This document shows positions 50,219 to 59,157 of a DNA stretch of 64,000 nt, one piece after another (positions within the stretch are counted from its first letter, which is position 1; each line of letters opens with the position of its first letter). A model generated the notes under the pieces. The model had not been told where the DNA came from. It saw only the letters and a program-made list of their open reading frames with translations, and made no database searches. The position numbers were made by a program, and so were the translations under genes. This stretch comes from JBIKWM01 sp044356305 (GTDB lineage Bacteria; Bacteroidota; Bacteroidia; UBA10329): NCBI GenBank assembly GCA_044356305.1, contig JBIKWM010000009.1, positions 34,549-98,548 on the forward strand. The letters run 5' to 3'.

Positions 50219-52671
50219 CAGTTGTATCGTCCTTTGAACAGGCGTTGTAAGAAACGGCCAGGCTTTTTCTCATTGTCTTCCTCGTAATAACCGTAACCGT
50301 AACCATAGCCGTATCCATACCCATAGCCATAACCGTAGGAATAACCATAGCCGTATCCGTAGCCATAACCGTAACCATAACCGTAGGCGTTGTTCATGCT
50401 CTCGGCACCGTTCAGCACCACCGACAGGTTCTTGAGGCCGTTCTCGGTAACCAGTTTCACAATGTTCATCAGGAACGGTTTGCGTGAATAGTTGGAGCGG
50501 CAGATGTATAACGGGAAATCGGCCCTCTGCATGTTCACAATACCGTCAGTGACCACACCTACTGGCGGATTATCGAAAATGATGATGTCGTAGCTTTCTT
50601 TAAGCTCCTTGATCACATCATTCATCCGTGGACTCACAATAAGCTCCGAGGGATTGGGCGGTATGGGCCCGGCAGTGATAAAGTCGAGATTTTCCAGATT
50701 GCTCTTTCTGATGCAATCAGAAACGCTGTCCTTGCCTATCAGGATGGTGCTCATCCCTATCTCGTTCTCCACATTGAAACCGAGGTGGATCTTCGGTTTC
50801 CGCATATCAAGGTCGATGATCAGTACACGCTTTCCGGCATAGGCGATGATGCCCCCTAGGTTGATGGCCACGAAGGTCTTTCCCTCGCCTGATATGGTGG
50901 AGGTGATGGAGATGATCTTGGTGCCGCTCTCGTTATTCAGGAACTCCATATTGGCCCTGATGGCGCGGAATGCCTCCGATATGGTCGATTTCGGACTCTT
51001 ATCAACCAAGAGCTGAGAGTTGGGAATGTCCTTTTTGTATTTGGGGATGATGCCGAGGATAGGGATATCAATGTGCTTCACAATGTCTCCCGGTCCTATG
51101 ATCTCGTTGTGCAGAGCATAGCGGATACCGACAAGGATAATGCTGGCCAAAGCAGCGAGAAGCAGGCAGATGCCTAAGACCACATTTTTCTGTGGGAACA
51201 GGGGTTTGGTCGGCTCTTCGGCCACTTCGAGTATCCTGTTGGTAGGAATCAGGCCGGCCTTCGATATGGAGTATTCGGCTTTGCGGTCAACCAGATTGTT
51301 GTAGAACTTCTCGTTCACCTGAAAGATGCGCTCGAGGCGCGAAAGCTCCACCTCATTGTACTCTATGCCTCCCGTGGCCAGCTCGCGCCTGTAGCTGTCC
51401 GACTTCTTCTTGAGGTCGCTCATGCGCGTATCGAGGCTCGCATACACTGTCCCGATGCTCTCAATGAGGAGCTTGCGCTGAATAGCTATCTGATAGTCAA
51501 TGCTCTTGACCTGATCGCTCGTAGGGGTCACTACATAGAGCATCTGCTCCTTTTCAAGCAATAGCTTGCGCAGGTTATCGAGAATGGTGCCTATCATGCC
51601 CTTGTTCTCCGAACTGGCCATCAAGGCCATGAGCTTATATATATCCAGTCCTTTTTCAGATGTCCGCACCTCGGCAAGCACCTTTTGGAGCATTTCCTTT
51701 TCCAGCTCAATCTTCAACTGCTCCTCTTCCAGATTGTCAATTCTGCCCTGATAATCCGGCAATGGCCTGGCATCTGCCTTACTTATCTTATTTGACTTCT
51801 TGAAATCCTGAAGATCAAGTTCGGTCTCGTACAACCGGTCGTATATCCGGGCCAACTGGTCATCGATGAAATCGAGCACCCCATTGGCGCTCTCTTCTTT
51901 GCGCAGCTTATCAAAATTGATGAAGTTATAGGCCAGATTATTGGCAAGGTCTGTGGCCTTCAATGAATTGCCTTCGTCAATCTCGATGCTCAGGGTCTTA
52001 GCATACTCGTTCAGGATCTTCACCTGCAATTGGCCCATCACCCTTTTGACCGACTGCTTTGAACTGAAAATCTGGATCACGTGCTGATTGTTCTCCTCGT
52101 TCTGCATTTTCAGGGCAAATGCATAATCTGAAGGCGTGATCTTTAGGGCAATGTGCTCCGTTCGGAGCGTGTCACTCAGCGGGCCTTGAACTGTGTATGT
52201 CCCAGGTCCGAAAGGATAGGTGATAATAGCCGAATAGTCATCCTTGAATGTGACATCGATGGGAATTCCATAGATACCCTCGTTGATGATGCTGTATCCG
52301 ACCGTGTATGATGATTTCTTGTACTGTTCGAAACTGAGGATCTCGCCCTGGACCATGTAGGCCACATCGATTGGCAGGTCCTTGATACATGCTTCTATGA
52401 AGACCGGAGAGCGCAGCAGTTCCATTTCCTGGAACAGTGTCTGCTCAAACAGGTTGGCGGTCTGCAACAGGCTGATGGTCCTATCATCATACCCTAACTG
52501 GACGGTTGCCGCTGCATGATATACCGGTGGGGTGAACCTCAGGTAGAGAAAGGCGGCCATGCTGAACAGGGCGAAGAACACAACGATGGGTATCACGTTG
52601 CGCCTCGCTATCATCGATAGCAGGTTGAGGTCGAACTCCTCGTTAAAAGGGGTTATCCTCTTACGGATCAT
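50218..52671 (-). CDS. Wzc-like polysaccharide co-polymerase/tyrosine autokinase with Tyr-Gly tail
   Basis: An 817-aa inner-membrane protein. The ATG at 52671 overlaps the stop of the Wza-like gene (ATGA). Membrane helices lie at ~27-45 and ~495-517, with a long periplasmic coiled-coil region between. The cytoplasmic BY-kinase domain has Walker A (TISGEGKTFVAINLG, near 595), Walker A' (VLIIDLDMRKPK) and Walker B (IIIFDNPPVGVVTDG). At the place of the usual C-terminal tyrosine cluster there is a 34-residue run (763-796) of YG dipeptides holding 18 tyrosines, followed by YEEDNEKKPGRFLQRLFKG. It should control polymer length and export together with the Wza-like protein. Confidence 0.95.
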   Translation of the reverse strand: MIRKRITPFNEEFDLNLLSMIARRNVIPIVVFFALFSMAAFLYLRFTPPVYHAAATVQLGYDDRTISLLQTANLFEQTLFQEMELLRSPVFIEACIKDLPIDVAYMVQGEILSFEQYKKSSYTVGYSIINEGIYGIPIDVTFKDDYSAIITYPFGPGTYTVQGPLSDTLRTEHIALKITPSDYAFALKMQNEENNQHVIQIFSSKQSVKRVMGQLQVKILNEYAKTLSIEIDEGNSLKATDLANNLAYNFINFDKLRKEESANGVLDFIDDQLARIYDRLYETELDLQDFKKSNKISKADARPLPDYQGRIDNLEEEQLKIELEKEMLQKVLAEVRTSEKGLDIYKLMALMASSENKGMIGTILDNLRKLLLEKEQMLYVVTPTSDQVKSIDYQIAIQRKLLIESIGTVYASLDTRMSDLKKKSDSYRRELATGGIEYNEVELSRLERIFQVNEKFYNNLVDRKAEYSISKAGLIPTNRILEVAEEPTKPLFPQKNVVLGICLLLAALASIILVGIRYALHNEIIGPGDIVKHIDIPILGIIPKYKKDIPNSQLLVDKSPKSTISEAFRAIRANMEFLNNESGTKIISITSTISGEGKTFVAINLGGIIAYAGKRVLIIDLDMRKPKIHLGFNVENEIGMSTILIGKDSVSDCIRKSNLENLDFITAGPIPPNPSELIVSPRMNDVIKELKESYDIIIFDNPPVGVVTDGIVNMQRADFPLYICRSNYSRKPFLMNIVKLVTENGLKNLSVVLNGAESMNNAYGYGYGYGYGYGYGYSYGYGYGYGYGYGYGYGYYEEDNEKKPGRFLQRLFKGRYN
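50284..50385 (-). repeat. Tyr-Gly dipeptide repeat in the kinase tail
   Basis: 102 nt encode 34 residues: seven YG pairs, one YS, eight YG pairs and a final YY. Tyrosine codons are split nine TAC to nine TAT, and all four glycine codons occur. The pattern is therefore kept at protein level and is not a recent clean expansion of a 6-bp DNA unit. Confidence 0.95.
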
Positions 52672-53477
52672 TGAGTGAATCGGGTGGTGAGCGACCACAC
52701 CAGAATGGCCGATGTGAGCAGGGCCAGCCAAGGGGCAATGGCCTCGGAGATGCGGGCCACAGATCTTTTCTTGGTCTCTACATAGATGATGTCGTTGGCC
52801 TGAAGTACGATATCAGCATTTTTAAGTCCCTTCAGATTGGAAAGATCAATCTGAAAGACCTGCGGGCTGTTTATATCGCCACGAATGAGCTTGATATTGC
52901 TGGCAATGGCATCGTCAGACAGGCCACCCGCCTTGGCCAATGCCTCAAAAAGGGTGGTCTTCTCATTCTCGAGCTGAATGACCTGCGAGTTGCTTCCCAG
53001 AAAGAGCATCACTCTGCGGTTCACCACCTTGATCAGAACAAACGGTTCGTTGTAGAACTCGCGGTACTTGTCCTCGAGCAGCATCTCGGCCTGACGGGCA
53101 GTGAGTCCCTGCAGGTAGGCGCGGCCTATGAGGGGCAGCTTGGCAAAACCATCGTGCTCCACCTGCAAGGTCAACTGTGTGCCGCCTCCGGCTATGGTGC
53201 CGCTCAGGGTGGCGAGGTTCACCATCTGGAACCCGTTGTTTGAGTACAGCCGCACTTCCACCAGGTCGTTCGGTGCTATGCGGTAGATGTCCTGCTGCTC
53301 GGTGCCATCAAATTGGGCATACGGATAGTCCGGACCCGTGCGCAGCATGATCTGCCGGTTCAGATACTGGTCGCATGAAGTGAACAGCACCGCAATGAGC
53401 GGGAGCCAAAGGAGTTTCCGGAACACTGTCCTGATAGGTCGTTTCAAGGAGGGCCAAATGTAACCAAGTACCCTCAC
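52668..53477 (-). CDS. Wza-like polysaccharide export lipoprotein
   Basis: A 269-aa protein if translation starts at the GTG at 53477, whose bases overlap the glycosyltransferase stop (GTGA). This fits the overlap style of the whole operon, and no ATG is available nearby. A signal peptide ends with lipobox LFTSC (Cys35). The SLBB-type export domain follows (RIAPNDLVEVRLYSNNGFQMVN, FAKLPLIGRAYLQGLTARQAEMLLEDKYREF, VMLFLGSNSQVIQLENEKTTLFEALAKAGGLSDDA, DIVLQANDIIYVETKKR). A C-terminal hydrophobic helix is present. It forms the outer-membrane exit pore for the polymer. Confidence 0.92.
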   Translation of the reverse strand: MRVLGYIWPSLKRPIRTVFRKLLWLPLIAVLFTSCDQYLNRQIMLRTGPDYPYAQFDGTEQQDIYRIAPNDLVEVRLYSNNGFQMVNLATLSGTIAGGGTQLTLQVEHDGFAKLPLIGRAYLQGLTARQAEMLLEDKYREFYNEPFVLIKVVNRRVMLFLGSNSQVIQLENEKTTLFEALAKAGGLSDDAIASNIKLIRGDINSPQVFQIDLSNLKGLKNADIVLQANDIIYVETKKRSVARISEAIAPWLALLTSAILVWSLTTRFTQ

Positions 53478-54676
53478 TTTATGCCTTTTGCCACCAGCAG
53501 CCTGCGATACAGCTGTGCCATGTCGCTCACCAGACGGGTGTAGTGGAATGCCTCGCCCACCACGCTCCACCCCAGGCCCGACATATTATGGCGCAGTTCA
53601 TTGTCGCAGGCCAGTCGGGTGAGGCGTTCTGCCAGCGCCTCCTCATCGGTGAGCGGAACAATGAATCCGGTCACCTCATCGCGCACCACATCGCGCACCC
53701 CGCCCACATCGGTGCTCACAACAGGAGTGCCGCTGGCCTGTGCCTCTATCAGGCTCACAGGAGTACCTTCATTGAACGAGGTGAGCACATTCACATCAAG
53801 GCCCGCCATCACCACATCAATGTCTTTACGCCACGATGTGAAGTAGAGGGTATTGCGCTCGTGGCTGCGTGCGGTGCCCTCCAGCACATGCATGCCCAGT
53901 TGGCGTGCGGTGCCCAGCACCTCGTCATGCAGTTCGCCATCGCCCACAACAAAAGGTACCACCCGTGCATCGGCCTTGGTAACGGCCTTCATCACCGCCC
54001 GGAGGAAAAGCCCGTGGTTCTTTATCGGAACCAGACGGCCTATGATCCCGATGGCCACATCATCGTCATTCAACTCAAACTCTGCCCTGAACCGTGCTCT
54101 TTTCGAGGCCCGGTCGGTGCGGAAGCGCGTGAGGTCGAACCCCAGGGGCACAACTGTGATCTTTTCGGGCGGGCAGATGCCGTGCACCGTGCCCAGATCG
54201 TGCTTCTGCGTGTCGCTTATGGCTATGATCGCATCGCTGCGCTTGGCCAATCTGCGCTCTATCACCTTATAGAAGGCTGTTTTATATGGATTAAAATAGG
54301 AATGGAAATAGTGGCCGTGAAACGTGTGCACTATGACCGGTACATTCATGCTGATGGCTGCCTGACGCCCTATGGCACCCGCCTTCGATGCATGGGTGTG
54401 AACGATATCGGGCCTGAAATCTGCGATGATCTCGCGCACTTTGCGGTAGGCCTTATAGTCGATGCCGGGGCTTATCTCGCGCATCATCTCGGGTATGATG
54501 ACCGGGGTTATGCCCATATCCTCCAGGATGTGGTGCGACCCCTCCTCGGTCTCATCGTGCTGACCACCTATGAGCAGCGTATCAAATTCAGGGGCCAGAT
54601 GCCGTGTCAGGTAGCCCACGTTATAGGTGGGCCCGCCCAGGTTGAAACGGTTGGCTATACGCAGTACCCTCGGCAT
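53474..54676 (-). CDS. Glycosyltransferase, GT4-like
   Basis: A 400-aa GT-B enzyme. The ATG at 54676 (MPRVLRIANRFNLGGPTYNVGYL) overlaps the asnB stop by one base. The N-terminal acceptor domain contains DIVHTHASKAGAIGRQAA and HTFHGHYFHSYFNPYK. The C-terminal nucleotide-sugar domain has IGIIGRLVPIKNHGLFLRA and the family E-x7-E motif in SFNEGTPVSLIEAQASGTPVVSTDVGGV. It presumably adds one sugar of the exported polysaccharide repeat unit; donor and acceptor are unknown. Confidence 0.93.
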   Translation of the reverse strand: MPRVLRIANRFNLGGPTYNVGYLTRHLAPEFDTLLIGGQHDETEEGSHHILEDMGITPVIIPEMMREISPGIDYKAYRKVREIIADFRPDIVHTHASKAGAIGRQAAISMNVPVIVHTFHGHYFHSYFNPYKTAFYKVIERRLAKRSDAIIAISDTQKHDLGTVHGICPPEKITVVPLGFDLTRFRTDRASKRARFRAEFELNDDDVAIGIIGRLVPIKNHGLFLRAVMKAVTKADARVVPFVVGDGELHDEVLGTARQLGMHVLEGTARSHERNTLYFTSWRKDIDVVMAGLDVNVLTSFNEGTPVSLIEAQASGTPVVSTDVGGVRDVVRDEVTGFIVPLTDEEALAERLTRLACDNELRHNMSGLGWSVVGEAFHYTRLVSDMAQLYRRLLVAKGIK

Positions 54677-56574
54677 CACTTCTTCATGTAGCGCAACCAC
54701 CAGCGTTGGAATACGATCAGGTTCCAGATGTGGGTGGTGCTGTCGCCCGGGTCGGGGCCCATCACTCTGTCAGTCAGTTCTTTTATCCTCTCGGGAACAA
54801 ATATGCCCTGTTCCCTTATCAGTGCCGGACTGAGCAACTCGTCCGTGATCATGGTGCGCAGCTCGGTGCGGAACCACTTGAGCAACGGCACCTCAAAACC
54901 GTGTTTGGGCCTGTTGAACACCCCCTGCGGCAGATCATCGCGGAACGCATCGCGCAGCAGCCGTTTCCGCTCACCGCGCCTGATGCGGTAATGTGCAGGC
55001 AGCGTGTTCACATAACTCACCAGCCGATGGTCAAGGAACGGCACACGCACCTCAAGGCTATTGGCCATGCTCATCAGGTCCACCTTGGTGAGCATGTCAT
55101 TGCGCAGCACCATGTGCAGATCAGTGTGCAGCACATCGCACAGGTCGCCATCGGGGCGAATGGCTGCCATCAGCCTTGCCTCGCGCAGCTTGCTTTCCTT
55201 TTCATCCTGCCCGGTCCAGTGCAGCAGCATGTCCCTGGCCTGCTCCCCGGGCATGAACGAGGCCCATTGCCAGTACCGCTCCTTGGGGTCCAATCCGGCC
55301 GCGTGGGCAAATTTGCGCAGTTGGCGCACCCTGTTTCCGAGCGCACTGTTGCGCGATGAGGGCAGGGCCTGCCACAGTGGTCCGAGCGCGATGACCGCCT
55401 GTTCAATCATCTGCGGTTCGCGGGCCCGCAGTTCGGCCTCGTGCTTATTGTAGCCCCCGAAAAGCTCATCGGCCCCGTCACCGCTCAGGGCCACGGTCAC
55501 ATGCTTGCGGGTGTGCCGGCTCAGTATGTGCACTGCCAGGGCCGAACTGTCGGCAAAGGGCCGGTCTATGTAATCGAGCACTGCGCCCAGGTCGGCATAC
55601 AGGTCATCGTTGCTCAGCATGAACGCCTCGTGCTGCGTGCCGCAATGTCTGGCCACCTCCAGGGCGTGCGCACTTTCATCAAACAGAGGTTCATCCTTAT
55701 ACCCTATGCTGAAGGTCCTGAGGTGAGGGGTGAGCCGCGAGGCGATGCGTACAATGATGCTCGAGTCGACCCCACCGCTCAGAAAAGCCCCCAGCGGCAC
55801 ATCGGCCACCATGCGCAGTTGCACGCTCGCCTCCAACAGTCGTCTCACCTCGGTCACCGCATCGGGGTAGGAGGGGAGGGCGGTCTTCATTTCCCTTGGA
55901 ATGGTGAAAAACGTGCCGCTACCCGACTTTTCAGTGCTTTCGCCAAATGGGATGCAGCGCCATGTGCCCGGCTCCAACTCGGTCACTCCCTGCAAAATGG
56001 TATCGGGGTAGGGCGTGTAATTGAACTGCAGGTACATGCCCAGAGAGGTGGTGTCCAACTGCCGCTCTATGCCAAGGGCCAGCAGGGCCTTGTATTCACT
56101 TGCAAAGGCCGTCACATGCGCATCCTCATACACCAGCAGGGGCTTGATGCCCATGCGGTCGCGGGCCACGAACACGGTGCCCTTGGCCCTGTCCAGTATG
56201 GCGAATGCGAAGAATCCGTTCAACAGACCCAGCATCGCCTGGCCCCGCTGCATGTACAGGTGCAGCAGCACCTCGGTGTCCGATGCGCTGGTGGGATGAA
56301 AATCCTTCAGTTCGGGTATCAGCTCGCGGTAATTGTAGATCTCGCCATTGAACACAATGGTGAAATTGCCGCTGGGGTCGGTGAACGGCTGTTTGGCCGC
56401 CACACTGGTATCAATGATGGAAAGACGTGTCTGGCACAGACTTACAGCACCATGGTCCTCGCGCCCGTGCGAGTCGGGGCCCCGCAGACCAAGTGTGCCG
56501 AGGGCCCTGTCCATACGCCCGTGGTAGGCCATACCAACAGCATCTTTCGCCACAGCCCCTACAATGCCGCACAT
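54676..56574 (-). CDS. asnB: Asparagine synthase (glutamine-hydrolysing)
   Basis: A 632-aa AsnB-type enzyme from the ATG at 56574 (MCGIVGAVAKDA), where Cys2 is the glutaminase nucleophile after Met removal. The N-terminal class-II amidotransferase domain shows RGPDSHG, NGEIYNYRELIPEL and SDTEVLLHLY. The synthetase domain has the PP-loop SGGVDSSIIVRIA, ALSGDGADELFGGYNKHE and RVPFLDHRLVSYV. In polysaccharide clusters such enzymes often amidate sugar acids and do not make asparagine; its place as first gene of the export operon makes that possible here. Confidence 0.93.
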   Translation of the reverse strand: MCGIVGAVAKDAVGMAYHGRMDRALGTLGLRGPDSHGREDHGAVSLCQTRLSIIDTSVAAKQPFTDPSGNFTIVFNGEIYNYRELIPELKDFHPTSASDTEVLLHLYMQRGQAMLGLLNGFFAFAILDRAKGTVFVARDRMGIKPLLVYEDAHVTAFASEYKALLALGIERQLDTTSLGMYLQFNYTPYPDTILQGVTELEPGTWRCIPFGESTEKSGSGTFFTIPREMKTALPSYPDAVTEVRRLLEASVQLRMVADVPLGAFLSGGVDSSIIVRIASRLTPHLRTFSIGYKDEPLFDESAHALEVARHCGTQHEAFMLSNDDLYADLGAVLDYIDRPFADSSALAVHILSRHTRKHVTVALSGDGADELFGGYNKHEAELRAREPQMIEQAVIALGPLWQALPSSRNSALGNRVRQLRKFAHAAGLDPKERYWQWASFMPGEQARDMLLHWTGQDEKESKLREARLMAAIRPDGDLCDVLHTDLHMVLRNDMLTKVDLMSMANSLEVRVPFLDHRLVSYVNTLPAHYRIRRGERKRLLRDAFRDDLPQGVFNRPKHGFEVPLLKWFRTELRTMITDELLSPALIREQGIFVPERIKELTDRVMGPDPGDSTTHIWNLIVFQRWWLRYMKK

Positions 56575-56678
56575 GGGCGCAAAGGAAACAACGGACGCAC
56601 TCAATCGGGTCCAAAAACGACTTCGGGCCCCAAGCCTCGTACGTGTTTACTTTGCATCCCTTTTTTCAGACAGAAGTC

Positions 56679-58415
56679 ATGTATGCCAGTCAGGAAGAGA
56701 TAGTAGCCCGCATAGTGGAGCTCGTTGAGCAACCTGTGAATGAGGTGAATGATGAGGTGAACGACCTCAAGAGCGAATTCTATCAGCTCAACCATCAGAA
56801 ATACCTCGACCAACTGAAGGCTTTCAAGGCCGAGGGTGGCGATGAACTGATGTTCCATCCCGAGCCCAATCCGCTGGAAGGGCGACTGAAAGAGCTCCTC
56901 AATCTGTATAAGGACCGCAAGGCCAAGTACCTGCGCGAGCGTGAGGAGGAGGAGAAGCGGAACCTGACCGTGAAACGCGGCCTCATTGAGGATGTGAAGA
57001 AGCTGATTGACAACGAGGAGAACATTGGCCGCGCCTTCGATGCCTTCAAGGACCTGCAGGACAAATGGCGCAAGACCGGCCGTGTGCCCGCCCGCGACCA
57101 CCGCGACCTGTATGATGCCTTCCGCCACGAGTGCGACAGGTTCTATCACAACATCAGCATTAACCGCGAACTGAAGGAATATGACCTGAAGAAGAACCTG
57201 GAACTGCGCACGGCCATTGTGAACAAGCTGGCCGAGCTGCAGAATTTTGACCGGGTGATGGATATTCAGGTCATTCTCGATGCCGCCCGAGAGGAGTGGG
57301 ACGAGTGCGGGCCCGTGTCGCGCGAGGCATATCCCGCCCTGCGCGAACGTTATCAGGACCTGGTGCGTGCCCTGCACCAGAAGATTCAGGCCTATTACGA
57401 TGGCCGCAAAGAGGAACTGCGCCTCAATCTGGAGAAAAAGGAGGCCCTCATTGCCAGATTGAACGGCCTGCTCAATGGCGATCTGGACAGCCCCACCAAA
57501 TGGAGCAGGGCAGCCGATGAACTGAATGCTGTGCGCGATGAATGGCGCACCACCGGCCACGTTGACCGCAAGCACAACGAGCGGGTGTGGGACGCATTCA
57601 AGAAGGCGCAGGATGATTTCTTCAACGCAAGGCGCGAATTCCTGAGCGGAGCTCGCGAGAAGTTCAGGGCCAACCGCGACCGCAAACGCGAGCTGATAGC
57701 CAAGGCCACTGAGCTGAAGGACAGCACCGATTGGAAGGGCACGGCCGATGCCCTGATCAAGCTGCAGAAACAATGGAAGGATGTGCCCAGTGCCGGCCCG
57801 CGCGATGATCAGCGCCTGTGGACTGATTTCCGTGCAGCGTGCGACCACTTCTTCACAGCCAAAAAGGCCTGGTTTGATGGCATGGGCGACCGCGAGGCAG
57901 AGGCCCTGCGCCAAAAAGAAGAGCTGGTGGCACGTATGAAGGCCGCCAAGCTCGAAGGCTCTGATGCCGACAAGGTGAATGCCATACGCGCTTTCCAGGA
58001 CGAATGGAACGCCTTGGGCATGGTGCCGCGCAACGACATGAGGCGCGTGGCCGATGCATACAATGCCGCCCTCAACGGGCTGTACGATGGCATGGGCCTC
58101 GGCAGGCAGGAGCTGGCCTCGACCAAACTGAAGGAGCGCATCACCTCGTTGGCCACCGCCAAGGACGGTGCCGAGCTGATAGACCGCGAACGGGCCGGGA
58201 TACGCAGGCGCATAAGCGAACTGGAGGCCGAACTGCTCACGTACGAGAACAACATGGCGTTCTTCAAATTCGCCAAACCCGATAATCCGCTGCTGCTCGA
58301 GGCGCAGAAGCGCATTGCCCGCCTCAAGGCCGATATCGATGCACAGAAGGACCGCCTGAAGGTGATCCGCGAGGCCGAGAAGGCGGCTGCCAAGGCGGCC
58401 GAACCGCAGGAATAG
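56679..58415 (+). CDS. DUF349 repeat protein
   Basis: A 578-aa, highly charged helical protein made of about five DUF349 units, each with a DxWRxTGxVxxxxxxxxWDAFKxAxDxFF-like phrase (DKWRKTGRVPARDHRDLYDAF, EEWDECGPVSREAYPALRERY, DEWRTTGHVDRKHNERVWDAF, KQWKDVPSAGPRDDQRLWTDF, DEWNALGMVPRNDMRRVADAY). The C-terminus is a coiled coil (RIARLKADIDAQKDRLKVIREAEKAAAKA). The family has no established function. The ATG at 56679 is chosen; the frame is open upstream only as a shadow of asnB. A TTACTTTG sequence about 32 bp upstream may be a -7 box. Confidence 0.88.
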   Translation: MYASQEEIVARIVELVEQPVNEVNDEVNDLKSEFYQLNHQKYLDQLKAFKAEGGDELMFHPEPNPLEGRLKELLNLYKDRKAKYLREREEEEKRNLTVKRGLIEDVKKLIDNEENIGRAFDAFKDLQDKWRKTGRVPARDHRDLYDAFRHECDRFYHNISINRELKEYDLKKNLELRTAIVNKLAELQNFDRVMDIQVILDAAREEWDECGPVSREAYPALRERYQDLVRALHQKIQAYYDGRKEELRLNLEKKEALIARLNGLLNGDLDSPTKWSRAADELNAVRDEWRTTGHVDRKHNERVWDAFKKAQDDFFNARREFLSGAREKFRANRDRKRELIAKATELKDSTDWKGTADALIKLQKQWKDVPSAGPRDDQRLWTDFRAACDHFFTAKKAWFDGMGDREAEALRQKEELVARMKAAKLEGSDADKVNAIRAFQDEWNALGMVPRNDMRRVADAYNAALNGLYDGMGLGRQELASTKLKERITSLATAKDGAELIDRERAGIRRRISELEAELLTYENNMAFFKFAKPDNPLLLEAQKRIARLKADIDAQKDRLKVIREAEKAAAKAAEPQE

Positions 58416-58615
58416 GTCTTACAAGAGGGGCCCTTACATAAGGGGATCCATCGGGTTTTTGCCACACCTGCCCGGCATTCCTGCATGGTCTGCTCTGCGC
58501 TGCTGTCTCACCGGTCGGGCCTTTAGACGATGGGCCTGAACCTATGGTATAGGGCCCTTCCCACCTGATCATGGCCCCCGCCCGTCTTGGTTCCATGCCC
58601 CGATAAGTTGTCAGT
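58416..58615. other. Intergenic region before the 21-bp repeat array
   Basis: 200 bp with no convincing gene. It contains a short palindrome (CCCTT-ACAT-AAGGG near 58430-58445) after the DUF349 stop but no T-run. Confidence 0.4.
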
Positions 58616-58825
58616 GTAGCAGCTACAATTGTTATTTGGGCCGCTACAATTGTTATTGTAGGGGCTACTATTGTTATTGTAGCAGCTACAATTGTTATTG
58701 TAGGAGCTACTTTGGTTATTGTAGCAGCTACAATTGTTATTGTAGGAGCTACTTTTATAATTGTAGCAGCTACTTTTATAATTGTAGCAGCTACAATTGT
58801 TATTGTAGCGGCTACTATTGTTATT
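58616..58825. repeat. Ten tandem 21-bp hairpin-forming repeats
   Basis: Ten head-to-tail 21-bp units start at 58616, 58637, 58658, 58679, 58700, 58721, 58742, 58763, 58784 and 58805. The consensus is GTAGCAGCTAC followed by AATTGTTATT. Nine of ten keep the arms GTAG...CTAC around a variable three-base centre (CAG, GAG, GGG or CGG). Across each unit junction, GCTACAAT-TGTT-ATTGTAGC makes an 8-bp stem; the copy at 58790-58809 is perfect. The array is AT rich in a GC-rich surrounding and lies in a 742-bp intergenic region. There are no spacers, so it is not CRISPR. Confidence 0.95.
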
Positions 58826-59157
58826 GTACGAGGCCCCCGAGAGCATCCATGACCCCCCGACATTGCTGATGGGAGGCGGGTTTCAGTACTGAATTGGGCG
58901 TTTATAAGTGAATCTGGGGCGGGTGGACATGCCCCTGTGCCGGTCATTGTAGGGAGTCGCTGCCTGCCCTATCGGGCCACAACGTACGTTTCGCGCTCGC
59001 CCTACATTTATCTCCGCCCGGTTGCAGGTTTCATTGGCACGGGCAGACGGTCTTATCCGCCTCTCCCCGTTATCTCTCCTTCCTCATTCTAATCTCACCC
59101 AAGGGCCCCACACGCGAACTTCGCGCTCAGCGCACCACCAGGTGGGCCGGGAACAAG
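58826..59157. other. Intergenic region after the 21-bp repeat array
   Basis: 330 bp without a gene that I can support. TACATTTA at 59003-59010 is one base from TAnnTTTG and is the best promoter candidate for the gene at 59158, though its leader would be long. Confidence 0.4.

Noticed and set aside
55441..56703. A 420-codon plus-strand frame opposite asnB
   Set aside because: It is antisense to a clearly conserved enzyme, and its translation is low-order and without family similarity. Similar long shadows lie opposite the glycosyltransferase (53543-54691) and the DUF349 gene (56601-57914).
58616..58825. CRISPR array
   Set aside because: Units are contiguous 21-bp tandem copies without spacers, and no cas genes are in the window.
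58324..58947. A 207-codon minus-strand frame across the 21-bp repeats (TITIVAA-type peptide repeat)
   Set aside because: The repeat unit is a multiple of three, so frames stay open by chance on both strands. Three different frames give equally repetitive peptides, and no start signal or family is seen.
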